Positions 1 through 9,000 of a stretch of 64,000 nucleotides of DNA are shown one piece after another (position 1 is the stretch's first letter; each line of letters begins with the position of its first letter). The notes beneath the pieces were generated by a model, which saw only the letters and a program-made list of their open reading frames with translations, ran no database searches and was not told where the DNA came from. The translations under genes were made by a program, and so were the position numbers. This DNA comes from Nonomuraea sediminis (lineage in GTDB: Bacteria; Actinomycetota; Actinomycetes; Streptosporangiales; Streptosporangiaceae), in the NCBI RefSeq assembly GCF_018531495.1, contig NZ_JAHDTI010000021.1:1-64000 (forward strand), in the 5' to 3' direction.

Positions 1-2
1 AG

Positions 3-197
3 GTCGCCCTGTCCAAACTCGTCAACTCGCTCAAGGGGGTTTCGGCTCGGATGCTTCGTAAGGAATACAGCGCACACGTAGGCAAATACCTCTGGGGCGG
101 ACATTTCTGGTCTGGTTCCTACTTCGCCGGGTCGGTCGGCGGGGCGCCGCTCACCGTGCTCGAGCAGTACATCGAGCAGCAGAAACGACCTGTGTGA
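3..197 (+). CDS. tnpA: IS200/IS605 family transposase TnpA, C-terminal part
   Basis: The window opens inside this gene; only about 64 C-terminal residues are present, so the HUH metal-binding motif is off the left edge. Visible signature: LRKEY, then LWGGHFWSGSYFAGSVGG, then YIEQQK, the conserved tail of Y1-type single-strand transposases. The Tyr of YIEQQ is the expected catalytic nucleophile. The enzyme excises and inserts single-stranded DNA at hairpin-marked ends. It stops at TGA 195-197 and is followed within 70 bases by a large imperfect hairpin, as expected of an IS right end. Intactness of the whole gene cannot be judged. Confidence 0.85.
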   Translation, partial: VALSKLVNSLKGVSARMLRKEYSAHVGKYLWGGHFWSGSYFAGSVGGAPLTVLEQYIEQQKRPV

Positions 198-260
198 GTG
201 AAACTGCTGCCGACAAACCTGAAAGGTCAGGGCACGCTCGCGCCCTAGCGGGCACTCCCA

Positions 261-304
261 TGTGGGCCTTCACCTCCGGCGTAACGCCGGAGCACTGGCC
301 CACA
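261..304. mobile_element. Putative IS200/IS605 right-end hairpin
   Basis: An outer stem TGTGGGCC / GGCCCACA (261-268 with 297-304) surrounds an inner stem CTCCGGCG / CGCCGGAG with loop TAA; the stems are separated by short unpaired bulges. It lies 64 bases after the tnpA stop. TnpA recognises subterminal hairpins of this kind. The exact cleavage site and element boundary cannot be fixed without the left end or an empty site. Confidence 0.5.
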
Positions 305-438
305 TTCTGGTAGATCCGCCCGGGGGCGCTGGCCGCGACCCGATCCAGGTAGTCGATGGAGCTCATGCCGAGCAGCCAAGCAGACGGACGTGCGCTCGAC
401 GCGGAGGCGATGTCAAGATCCGGTGCACGGCTCTCCAT
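305..438 (-). pseudogene. Possible 5' fragment of a gene cut by the IS insertion
   Basis: A minus-strand frame opens with ATG at 438 and encodes about 44 residues with a natural composition (for example SAWLLGMSSIDYLDRV) before running into the terminal hairpin of the IS200/IS605 element. The composition changes at the hairpin, so this may be the beginning of a host gene interrupted by the element. No family is recognised and the ribosome binding site is weak. Confidence 0.2.
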
Positions 439-487
439 TTCCGCTTCGGCGGCGCCGTACCGGATGAGGTGCGTGAGCTGCCGTCAT

Positions 488-1012
488 CTAGGCGCTGAGC
501 GCCAGCATCGCCAGCACCAGCAGGGAGCCGCCGAGGACCACGACGTGCCTGACGTTCTGCAGCCCGGGCATCACCCAGGTCGGGAACCCGCGCTCGGCGG
601 CCTTCAGGAACGCGCGCACGTCGATCCGCGCCAGCACCGGGTCGTTCTTCCGCCTGAACGCCGTCTCGACAGATTTCACCGCGGTCAGGTTGCTGTAGAT
701 GATCAGCAGGTTCCCCAGCAGGACGATCGGCTGGAACACCCACGACAGCGTCACCCCGAGCCCGGCACCCGCCAGGTTGAGCACGGCCAGCGTCACCATC
801 ACCACCGCGACCGTGGCAGGGACGGCGGTCTCGTGCCCGCCGGCATCGAACCGGATCTTGTTCTCCTCGAGCACGGTGACCGGGATCCCCTGCCGCCGCA
901 GCTCACCCTCGGCCGCCGCCTTGGCCTGAGGCCCGTAGCGATGCCGTACCACCGGGATGCTCACGAAGGCCAGCGCGATCAGAATCTGCAGGACAGCGGC
1001 GAAGCTCATCAT
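488..1012 (-). CDS. Small integral membrane protein, unknown function
   Basis: The product has 174 residues. There is a hydrophobic N-terminal segment (about residues 4-20), a soluble stretch rich in charged residues (about 24-58), two adjacent hydrophobic segments (about 62-85 and 88-110) and a C-terminal one (about 150-172), so about four membrane passes. An AGGAG lies 5 bases before the first of two adjacent ATG codons (1012 and 1009), so either start is possible. No catalytic motif or known family was recognised. It is monocistronic, between IS remnants and tandem duplications. Confidence 0.7.
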   Translation of the reverse strand: MMSFAAVLQILIALAFVSIPVVRHRYGPQAKAAAEGELRRQGIPVTVLEENKIRFDAGGHETAVPATVAVVMVTLAVLNLAGAGLGVTLSWVFQPIVLLGNLLIIYSNLTAVKSVETAFRRKNDPVLARIDVRAFLKAAERGFPTWVMPGLQNVRHVVVLGGSLLVLAMLALSA

Positions 1013-1161
1013 CGGGATCTCCTGTTAGGGGTGCTCGTCGTTCATCGACGAGAAGACGATCCCGTGACCGACTGACACGCCCCTGACCCGCCGCTGTCAC
1101 GCCCTGACACCGGGCTGATCCGTACTCCATACTGTCTGAACCGCTCTCGCCCGAGTGGGAC

Positions 1162-1219
1162 GGGTGAGCCTTTCCGGCAGGCGGCACGATGGGTGAGCCT
1201 TTCCGGCAGGCGGCACGAT
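1162..1219. repeat. Perfect 29-bp tandem duplication
   Basis: Two identical 29-base units (1162-1190 and 1191-1219) abut each other; each begins GGGTGAGCCTTTCC and ends GGCACGAT. The array is non-coding, in the 283-base gap between the membrane protein gene and the 2H phosphoesterase gene. Perfect identity suggests recent duplication, for example by replication slippage. Confidence 0.9.
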
Positions 1220-1251
1220 GATGCCCAAGCCGACGCCGTCTGCGAGGTCCT

Positions 1252-1291
1252 GCTGGACGGCGGGACCTTGGGCTGGACGGCGGGACCTCGG
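1252..1291. repeat. 20-bp tandem duplication, one mismatch
   Basis: Two 20-base units starting GCTGGACGGCGGGACCT occupy 1252-1271 and 1272-1291 and differ at one base (T/C). They lie 32 bases from the 29-bp duplication and just beyond the 3' end of the 2H phosphoesterase gene, so this gap has undergone two separate tandem duplications. Confidence 0.85.
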
Positions 1292-1295
1292 GAGG

Positions 1296-1913
1296 TCAGC
1301 CGAGGAGGAGGGCGGAGCCGATGTGGCGGCAGTCCCAGTCGCGTTCGGCGCCGAACTGGATGATCAGGCTCACCGCGTCGACGGTGAAGTCGCACCGGGT
1401 CAGGCGGTGTCCGAGGGCCTCGACGATGAGGGCGGCCGGTTGGTCGGCTGTCGAGTAGGCGATGGTCGTGTGGGGTGACCAGAGGGCTTCGGCGTGGGCC
1501 TCGCGGCCGAGCACCTTCCTGGCGGCCGCCTGTGTCGCTTCCCTGATCGGGTTGAGATCAGTCGGCTCGAGTTCGAGCAGGATTTCCTCCGGGCTGTAGA
1601 TGATCCGCTCCATGGCCACCTGGATCGGGGGTGTCCCGGCCAGCGACTCGGAGGCGGCGCCGAGCATGTCGTAGGCCTCGTCCAGGGAGATGTCGTAGGT
1701 GCTGCCCAGGGTGAGCACGGTCGCGTGCAGCCACCTCAGCGGCGTGAGATGCAGCCCCGGGAAGGGGAGGAGGCGTTCCTGAGCATCCCGCACGGCGGCT
1801 CGAACCCGGGGATCGCGGCCCGTCAGCACCTGCCAGTACAGAATTCCCTGGCCCGGATACGGCTCCACCCTGTCGTGCCATCGATCGACCAGACGGGCGG
1901 GATACCTGCTCAT
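1296..1913 (-). CDS. 2H phosphoesterase (2'-5' RNA ligase-like) family protein
   Basis: Of 205 residues; the two hallmark histidine motifs of the 2H superfamily are present: HATVLT near residue 65 and HTTIAY near residue 147. In this superfamily the two HxT motifs form the active site for cyclic-phosphate or 2',5'-phosphodiester hydrolysis or ligation in RNA and nucleotides. The start at 1913 (MSRYPARL) is preferred because GGAGG lies 4 bases upstream; an earlier in-frame ATG at 1967 lacks such a site. It is not in an operon. Substrate cannot be deduced; members include LigT/ThpR-like and tRNA-processing enzymes. Confidence 0.8.
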   Translation of the reverse strand: MSRYPARLVDRWHDRVEPYPGQGILYWQVLTGRDPRVRAAVRDAQERLLPFPGLHLTPLRWLHATVLTLGSTYDISLDEAYDMLGAASESLAGTPPIQVAMERIIYSPEEILLELEPTDLNPIREATQAAARKVLGREAHAEALWSPHTTIAYSTADQPAALIVEALGHRLTRCDFTVDAVSLIIQFGAERDWDCRHIGSALLLG

Positions 1914-2635
1914 CGACCCTCCACGGCGGCTCGTCTGAGGCATGGGCAGGATGGGCCTCAGGCGCACGATACCTGGGAGAACGTCCCCACGTCTGGTTTA
2001 TGAGCAACAGAGGGTGTTCGACGGCTTACCTTCTGCACATGACGGGCTGTCCTACGGCGGCGCTCCGCTGCGCGGCCGGGTCGTCAGGCCATTCGGGTAC
2101 CGGGACGCTGCGAAGTTCTGGGGGCGAGCCGCGATCCTGCGGTGGTCATATCCTCCGATCATGAGATGACTTGTCCCTGACGTGGGTTGGATACGTGAGC
2201 CTCGCGACCGAGTTGTTCATGTGGCCGGGACTATAAAGCTTGCTGACCGTGATCGATGATGCACGCCCACGGCTCATCAGCGGACCTTGATGCGCAGTTC
2301 GGCCAACAACGCCACGGTGCGCCGACCTGTAGAGCTAGCAGGTTTGAGCAGAGGGTCTGCAGAACCCGGAGGGCGACTCCGTCTCTGGGTGGGTGTCAGG
2401 TGGGTAGTGGGCCGGGCGGGTCCGGGGTGGGGCCTTCAGAAAAACAGTCCTCGCTTTAGCGAGGGCCTATGCGCGCCGGAGGCGCGAAACCCTGAATCAG
2501 CAGAGCCCGAGCCGGAGGCGAGGTCGGCGCGGGTGCAGGGGCGCGCCCCTGCCAGGGGGTCGTGGGGGGTTTGGCCCCCCACTGAGGTCAGCCCGAAGCC
2601 GGATCCGCGAAGCGGCAACGCGAAGGGCCTTGTCT
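1914..2635. other. 722-base gap without a convincing gene; GC-rich palindromes
   Basis: No frame here looks like a real protein. Bases 1930-2440 have mixed, lower-GC composition unlike the flanking genes and may be an old mobile-element remnant, but no transposase motif was found. The right part holds several hairpins: CCTCGC-TTTA-GCGAGG (2449-2464), the 18-base perfect palindrome GCAGGGGCGCGCCCCTGC (2535-2552), and GTGGGGGG-TTTGG-CCCCCCAC (2562-2582). The last lies downstream of the kinase-like gene (stop near 2636, minus strand) and could end its transcription. Confidence 0.5.
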
Positions 2636-3256
2636 TTAGGGGGTCCAGGTTGAGGTGGTTTCTGTGCGTTTTCTCCAGAGTTTTTCGGCGTTTCCGCCGG
2701 GTTCCCAGCGGGACACGAAATCCAGGAGGTCCTGGCAGCGGGTGAGCATGGCGGCGTGCCGTACCTCCCATGAGGGCTGGGGCGCGCCGTAGGCCGTGTA
2801 GAAGGCGGGAAGGTGGGGGATGTCCGTCGGGTGGTGGGTGCGGATGATCCATTCGCACCAGGCGAGGTCCTCGACGGGATCCCCGGGGTGGGCCCATTCC
2901 CAGTCGAGGATGGCGACCGGTTCGAGGGGATCGGGGGAGAAGAGAAGGTTCTGCGGGCCGTAGTCGCCGTGGACTATCCCCAGGGTGTGGATGCGCGCCA
3001 GCAGACCGCCGCAGGCGGCGAGGACCTCGGCGGCGTGGCCGGCGTCCAGGAGGTCCTGGCCGTGCAGGCCGGGCACGAAGCGGGTGGTCAGGCTGGTCGC
3101 GGTGACCTGGTGCAGGGCCGGCACGGGCAGGCGGCCGCGCAGGCGGCGAAGGTAGCGGGACTCCGTGCGGAGTCGGCGGGCGGCGTCAGGGCCCTGGTAA
3201 CACTTGACGACGAGGGCGCCGTCGCCGAACGTGCTGTTGGTGTAACCGTGCCTCAC
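2636..3256 (-). CDS. Aminoglycoside phosphotransferase (APH)-family kinase-like protein
   Basis: This 206-residue protein has the catalytic-loop motif HGDYGPQNLLF (about residues 95-105), where Asp is the catalytic base and Asn binds metal, and ILDWEWAHPGDP (about 114-125), the metal-binding Asp segment. These match the APH/choline kinase fold. It is short for the family (usually 260-300): the N-terminal lobe is reduced, with only VVKCY as a candidate ATP-binding Lys region. Substrate is unknown; many actinobacterial members are not resistance enzymes. A palindrome-rich region follows. It is probably separate from the nar operon 20 bases upstream, though read-through is possible. Confidence 0.75.
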   Translation of the reverse strand: MRHGYTNSTFGDGALVVKCYQGPDAARRLRTESRYLRRLRGRLPVPALHQVTATSLTTRFVPGLHGQDLLDAGHAAEVLAACGGLLARIHTLGIVHGDYGPQNLLFSPDPLEPVAILDWEWAHPGDPVEDLAWCEWIIRTHHPTDIPHLPAFYTAYGAPQPSWEVRHAAMLTRCQDLLDFVSRWEPGGNAEKLWRKRTETTSTWTP

Positions 3257-3276
3257 AGCGTCTGATTCTGGCCTAC

Positions 3277-3945
3277 CTAGCGGCTCCGGTAGACGATGTA
3301 GGGACGGAAGAGATACCCGATGGGCGCCGACAGCGCGTGGACCAGGCGCGTGAACGGGAAGACGGCGAAAAGAACCATGCCCGCCAGCACGTGGATCTTG
3401 AAGACGGTGGTGGCGGCCGCCATCGCCTCGGCGTCCGGCTGGAGCGTGAAGATCCCGCGGAACCAGGGCGAGACCGTCTCGCGGTAGTCGGCCTGCTCAG
3501 GCAGCACGCCCGAGACCGTGGCCGCCAGCCCGGCCAGGATCGCCAGCCCGAGCAGCACGAACATGAGCTTGTCGTTGCGGGTCGTGGCCAGGAACACGGG
3601 CCCGGTGACGCGCCGCCGGTAGATCAGCAGCGCCAGCCCGGCCACCGTGCACAGCCCGGCGATCCCGCCGAAGACCAGGGCAGCCAGATGGTAGGCATGA
3701 GCCGGGACGAACTGGATCCAGGACGCCGGGATCAGCAGCCCGATCGCGTGGCCGACGATGACGACGAGCAGCCCGTAGTGGAACAGCGGGCTGGCCACCC
3801 GCAGCAGCCGCCCCTCGTACAGCTGCGACGAGCGCGTCGTCCAGCCGAACCTGTCGTAGCGGTGGCGCCAGATCAGCCCGCCGACCAGGATCACCAGCGT
3901 CACGTACGGCGCCACGATCCACAGCGCGCTCTCTCCCCAGCTCAT
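3277..3945 (-). CDS. narI: Respiratory nitrate reductase gamma subunit (cytochrome b)
   Basis: NarI is the membrane diheme b subunit that takes electrons from menaquinol and passes them to NarH. The 222-residue product has about five hydrophobic helices, with heme-ligand histidines expected in SPLFHYGLLVVIVGHAIG (about residues 53-70) and in the last helices (KIHVLAGMV and RLVHALS). The start MSWGES at 3945 is chosen because its ATG overlaps the narJ TGA by 4 bases, implying translational coupling. It is the last gene of narGHJI. Confidence 0.95.
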   Translation of the reverse strand: MSWGESALWIVAPYVTLVILVGGLIWRHRYDRFGWTTRSSQLYEGRLLRVASPLFHYGLLVVIVGHAIGLLIPASWIQFVPAHAYHLAALVFGGIAGLCTVAGLALLIYRRRVTGPVFLATTRNDKLMFVLLGLAILAGLAATVSGVLPEQADYRETVSPWFRGIFTLQPDAEAMAAATTVFKIHVLAGMVLFAVFPFTRLVHALSAPIGYLFRPYIVYRSR

Positions 3946-4496
3946 CGGTAGGTCCCCACCGACTCGGCGGGCGGGCCGCTGCGTGCCAGCCGTACGGAAA
4001 GGTCCCGCTCGGCCGCCGTCAGCGGCGGCAGGGTGGCGCACACGACCTCGACCACCAGCGAGTACGGCGAGCCCTCCTGGCGCAGCGCCGCCAGCAGCGT
4101 CTCGAGCTGCACCCGGTAGGAGCGCAGCACGTCGGTGCCCGACGGGGTGAGCGCGGCGAACTCCAGCATGACCGGCAGGAAGTCGGGCAGCTCGTCCTCG
4201 AGCAGCTCCCACCCGGCGGCCCGGTAGTGGGCCTTGAGCACGGCCAGCGACTGGCCGCGCCGCCTGGTGTCGCCGTCGGTGTAGTAGGTCAGGTACAGGC
4301 AGCAACGCCGCTTGAGGTCGAAGGTGTCGACGTAGTGGGCGGCGAGCTCGCCCGGCCCGAGAGCCTCGATGCGCGCGATGAATCGGCTGAAGTGCGGCAG
4401 CAGGGCGGGGCGGAGCAGCGGCAGCCGCGCCCAGAAGCGCTCGTCGGGATAGGCCAGCAGGTGCGAGGCGCCCTGCCAGGTAACGGCCGGATTCAC
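3942..4496 (-). CDS. narJ: Nitrate reductase molybdenum cofactor assembly chaperone NarJ
   Basis: NarJ is a cytoplasmic chaperone that holds apo-NarGH until the molybdenum cofactor and iron-sulfur cluster are inserted; it is not part of the final enzyme. The 184-residue all-helical product contains the family region DTFDLKRRCCLYLTYYTDGDTRRRG (in two parts, about residues 47-71). The start is GTG at 4496, preceded by AAGGGGG; the GTG overlaps the narH stop (GTGA), and its own stop overlaps narI. Both couplings favour balanced synthesis. Confidence 0.93.
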   Translation of the reverse strand: MNPAVTWQGASHLLAYPDERFWARLPLLRPALLPHFSRFIARIEALGPGELAAHYVDTFDLKRRCCLYLTYYTDGDTRRRGQSLAVLKAHYRAAGWELLEDELPDFLPVMLEFAALTPSGTDVLRSYRVQLETLLAALRQEGSPYSLVVEVVCATLPPLTAAERDLSVRLARSGPPAESVGTYR

Positions 4497-6097
4497 GATG
4501 GTTCCCCCTTCCGGGGCGGGAAGAGCCCGGCAGGTGTGCCCCTGCCGTCCCAGTTGAGGAGGTTCACCCGCTCGTGGGTGACCTTGTCGCCGGTCTGGCG
4601 CTGTTTGAGCCCGTGGAACGACTCGATCGACACCGGCACCGGCCTGCCCGAGGTCTCGCCGAAGGGCCCCTGCATGCCGGGGCCGCCGTCGTAGTCGAGG
4701 CTGCAGCCGGCCTCCTCGACGTCGCCGGGGGTGTTGCCGTAGGCGGTGGGGATGACGTACCGCTCGTCGTACTTGGCCAGGGCGAGCAGCCGGTACATGT
4801 CGTGGATGTCGTCCTCGTTGAGCCCGGTCTCCGCCAGTTCCGGCTCCTCGCCGAGGTTGACGGCCCGCATGTAGGAGCGCATCGCGGCCAGCCGGCGCAG
4901 CGCGGCGACCACGGGCACGGTGTCGCCCGCGGTGAACAGCCCGGCCAGGTACTCCACCGGGATCCGCATCGACTCGACGGCGGCGAAGAGGTTGCCCGCG
5001 TCCTCGCCGTCGTGCCCGGTGGCGGCCAGCGCGTCCACGACGGGGGACAGCGGCGGGACGTACCAGACCATGGGCAGCGTCCGGTACTCGGGATGCAGCG
5101 GCAGCGCGATCCGGTAGCGCATGATCAGGTCCCGCACCGGCGACCTGCGGGCCGCCTCGATCCAGTCGTCGGGCAGCCCGGAAGCGGCCACCGCGGGGTC
5201 GTCGGGGTCGACGAACACCGACAGCTGCGCCTCGTACAGGTCCTGCTCGGAGGCCACGGAGGCGGCCTCGGTGACCCTGTCGGCGTCGTAGAGCATGACG
5301 CCGAGGTAGCGCAGCCGGCCCACGCACGTCTCCGAGCAGACCGTCGGCAGCCCGACCTCGACCCGCGGGTAGCAGAACGTGCACTTCTCGGCCTTGCCGG
5401 TGCGGTGGTTGAAGTAGATCTTCTTGTACGGGCAGCCGGTGACGCACATCCGCCAGCCGCGGCAGCGGTCCTGATCGACCAGGACGATGCCGTCGTCCGT
5501 GCGCTTGTAGAGGGCGCCCGACGGGCAGGAGGCCACGCACGACGGGTTGAGGCAGTGCTCGCAGATGCGCGGCAGGTAGAACATGAACGCCTGCTCGAAG
5601 TCCAGCTTCACCTTCTCCGACATCCTGCTCAGCACGGGGTCGGGTGACGGGTCGCCGCCGAGGTCGTCGTCCCAGTTGGCGCTCCACGTGATCGTGGTCG
5701 GCTCGCCGCTGATGAGCGACCGGGGCCGCGCGACGGGGATGTCGGGGCCAAGCGCGGCGCCGAACAGGTTCTCGTAGTCGTAGGTCCAGGGCTCGTAGTA
5801 GTCCTGGATGGAGGGCATCAGCGGGTTGGCGAAGATGCCGAGGAGCTTGCGCATCCGCCCGCCGGCCCGCAGCCGGAGCCTGCCCTTGGCGTCGACCTCC
5901 CAGCCGCCGCGCCAGCGTTCCTGGTCCTCGTAGCGGCGCGGGTATCCCTGGCCGGGGCGAGTCTCGACGTTGTTGAACCAGGTGTATTCGACGCCCGCCC
6001 TGTTGGTCCAGGTCTGCTTGCAGGTGACCGAGCAGGTGTGGCAGCCGATGCATTTGTCCAGGTTCATCACCATGGCGATCTGGGCCATCACGCGCAT
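4493..6097 (-). CDS. narH: Respiratory nitrate reductase beta subunit (iron-sulfur)
   Basis: NarH carries electrons from NarI hemes to NarG through one 3Fe-4S and three 4Fe-4S clusters. Of 534 residues. Cysteine groups are visible: CIGCHTC plus Cys26 near the N-terminus, CEHCLNPSCVASCP (about 187-200), CRGWRMCVTGCPY (about 212-224, the Trp replacing Cys that is typical of the 3Fe-4S group) and CTFCYPR followed by CSETC (about 240-262). The ATG at 6097 directly follows the narG stop (TAGATG), with GAGGTGA 8-9 bases upstream. It anchors on the cytoplasmic side of the membrane. Confidence 0.97.
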   Translation of the reverse strand: MRVMAQIAMVMNLDKCIGCHTCSVTCKQTWTNRAGVEYTWFNNVETRPGQGYPRRYEDQERWRGGWEVDAKGRLRLRAGGRMRKLLGIFANPLMPSIQDYYEPWTYDYENLFGAALGPDIPVARPRSLISGEPTTITWSANWDDDLGGDPSPDPVLSRMSEKVKLDFEQAFMFYLPRICEHCLNPSCVASCPSGALYKRTDDGIVLVDQDRCRGWRMCVTGCPYKKIYFNHRTGKAEKCTFCYPRVEVGLPTVCSETCVGRLRYLGVMLYDADRVTEAASVASEQDLYEAQLSVFVDPDDPAVAASGLPDDWIEAARRSPVRDLIMRYRIALPLHPEYRTLPMVWYVPPLSPVVDALAATGHDGEDAGNLFAAVESMRIPVEYLAGLFTAGDTVPVVAALRRLAAMRSYMRAVNLGEEPELAETGLNEDDIHDMYRLLALAKYDERYVIPTAYGNTPGDVEEAGCSLDYDGGPGMQGPFGETSGRPVPVSIESFHGLKQRQTGDKVTHERVNLLNWDGRGTPAGLFPPRKGEPS

Positions 6098-9000
6098 CTA
6101 GTAGCTCACCTCCTGCGAGCGGCGCCGGATCACGGTGATCTCGTCGCGCTGGTTGCCGGTGGGGCCGAGGTAGTTGAAGGCGTACGAGAGCTGGGCGTAC
6201 CCGCCGATCATGTGCGTCGGCTTGATCATCACGCGGGTCAGGGCGTTGTGTATCCCGCCGCGTCTTCCCGAGGTTTCGGACTTGGGGACGTCGATCAGTC
6301 GATCTTGCGCGTGGTGCATGTAGACGGTCCCCGACGGCATGCGATGGGAGACGATCGCGCGCGCGACCACGACCCCGTTGCGGTTCACCGCCTCCACCCA
6401 GTCGTTGTCGGCGACCCCGATCTTGGCGGCGTCCTCGCGGGACATCCAGATCGTCGGCCCTCCTCGCGACAGCGACAGCATGAGCAGGTTGTCCTGGTAC
6501 TCGGAGTGGATCGACCACTTGGAGTGCGGCGTCAGGTAGCGCACCACCAGCTCCCCCTCCGGTCGGTCGCCGAACAGAGAGAAGATGTCCAGCGGCGGCC
6601 GGTAGACGGGCAGGGCCTCGCCGTACTCGTGCATCCAGTCGTGGTCGAGGAAGAAGTGCATGCGCCCGGTCAGCGTGTGCCACGGCTTGTGGTGCTCGAC
6701 GTTGATGGTGAAGGGCGAGTAGCGCCGGTCGTGCGACTCCTTGCCGGACCACTCCGGGCTCGAGGCGACATGGGTGGGTCTGGCCTGCGTGTCGGCGTAG
6801 ACGATGCGGTGGTCGCCGTGCATGAGCTCGTCCATGTCCGTCCCTGTCCGCTCGGCCAGCTGGCGGAAGCCCTGCACGGCCAGCCGCCCGTTGCTCACGC
6901 CCGACAGCGCCAGGATCGCCTCGCACGCGTTGGAGTCGGTGTCGAGCAGCGGCCGCCCCTTGGCCACGCCGTGCGCCTCGACCCCGCAGCGCTCCGCCAG
7001 CCAGGCCACCTCCTTGTCGGGCAGGAACGTCACGCCCTTGACCGGCAGCCCCGCCTTCTCGGCCAGCGGCCCGAGCGCGGCCATCTTGGCCGCGACCGCG
7101 CCGTAGTCGCGCTCGACCACGACCAGGTTGGGCTCGGCCTGCTCGGGCGCGCGCCCGCCGGGCTGGGCGATCTCTCCCGGCGTGTCGTGCTGGTACGGCA
7201 CGGCCACCACGTCGCGGCGCACCCCCAGGTGCTCGGCGGCCAGCTCGCTGAAGGCCCGCGCGATGGCGTGGAAGGCGTCGAAGTCGGTCTTGGTCTGCCA
7301 GGGCGGCGAGATCGCCGGGTTGAAGGCGTGCACGAACGGGTGCATGTCGGTCGAGGACAGGTCGTGCTTCTCGTACCAGGTGGCGGCGGGCAGCACGATG
7401 TCGGAGAACATCGTCGACGAGGTCATCCTGAAGTCCAGCGTGAGCAGCAGGTCCACCTTGCCCCGCGGCGCCCGCTCGTCGGCGTGCGGCAGGTTGGACT
7501 GGGCGCCGAGCAGGTGGTGCAGGAAGTACTCGTTGCCCTTGGCGCTGGAGCCGAGCAGGTTCGAGCGCCACAGCGTGACGACGCGCGGCCAGTTGCGCGG
7601 GTCGTCGGGATCGTCGGCGGCCCACTTCAGGCGTCCCGCCCGCAGCTCCTCGCGGGTGTGCGCGACGGGGTCGTCGGCCTCGCCCAGCTCCAGCGGGTTG
7701 CGGTCGAAGGCGGGCGCCATCGGCATCCAGCCGTTGCGTACGGCCTGCGCCACCAGGTCGGCCGTGTGCCTGCCGCGGAACAGGCCGGGTCCCAGCGGCG
7801 AGCTCAGCTCCCCTGCGTCGAAGCGGTCGTAACGCCACTGGTCGGTGTGCAGGTACCAGAACGGCGTGCCGGGCGTCTGCCGCGGCGGCCGCGCCCAGTC
7901 CAGCGCGCCGGCCAGCTGCGCCCATCCGGTCTGCGGCCTGCACTTCTCCTGGCCGACGTAGTGTGCCCACCCGCCGCCGTTGCGCCCCTGGCAGCCGGTG
8001 AGCATCAGCAGCGACAGGAACGCCCGGTAGATCGTGTCCCCGTGGAACCACTGCGTGGTCCCCGCCCCGAGCACGATCATGCACCGGCCGCGCGTCTGCT
8101 CCGCGGTCCTGGCGAACTCGCGCACGATCCGCTCGGCCCGCCGCGCCGGCACCCCCGTGATCGGCTCCTGCCAGGCAGGCGTGTACGGCGCGGCCGCGTC
8201 GTCGTAGCCGGTCGGCCACGTGCCCGGCAGCCCGTCGCGGTGGACGCCGTACTGGGCCAGGAGCAGGTCGAAGACGGTGGTGACCAGGTGGCCGCCCACC
8301 CGCGTGACCGGGACGCCGCGCGTCAGCGGGTCGCCGCCGTCGAAGCGGGGCAGCAGCACCTCCACCGACTCGCCGCCGGGCACCGTGAGCAGCGGCTCGG
8401 TGCCGAGCTCCAGGTTCCAGCGCCCCTTGCCGGATTCGGTCCACCGGAAGCCCACCGACCCGTTCGGCACCACCGGCGTCCCGTCGGCATCCAGGAAGAC
8501 CGTCTTCCACTCGGCGGCCTCCTCGTCGGAACCCAGGTCGGCCGCGGTCAGGAACTTGCCGGGCACGTGGGCGCCGTCGTGCTCGGCCAGCCGTACCAGG
8601 AAGGGAAGGTCGGTGAACCTGCGGACGTAGTCCTGGAAGTAGGGCACCTGGCGCTCGACGAAGAACTCGCGCAGCAGCACGTGACCCATCGCCATGGCCA
8701 GCGCGCCGTCGGTGCCCGGGTTGATCGCCAGCCACTCGTCGGCGAACTTGGCGGCGTCGCTGTAGTCGGGCGCCACCACGACCACCTTCTGGCCGCGGTA
8801 GCGGGCCTCGGCCATCCAGTGCGCGTCCGGGGTGCGCGTGACCGGCACGTTGGCGCCCCACAGCATCAGGTAGGCCGCGTCCCACCAGTCGGCGGACTCG
8901 GGCACGTCGGTCTGGTCGCCGAAGACCTGAGGAGAGGCCACCGGCAGGTCGGCGTACCAGTCGTAGAACGACAGCATGGTCCCGCCGATCAGCGACACGA

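Noticed and set aside
2100..2300. Insertion-sequence remnant
   Set aside because: Composition looks foreign, but no transposase motif or terminal repeat could be shown, so it is reported only as an unassigned gap.
2436..2897. Proline/arginine-rich minus-strand frame upstream of the kinase region
   Set aside because: It is out of frame with the APH motifs, and GC palindromes explain its openness.
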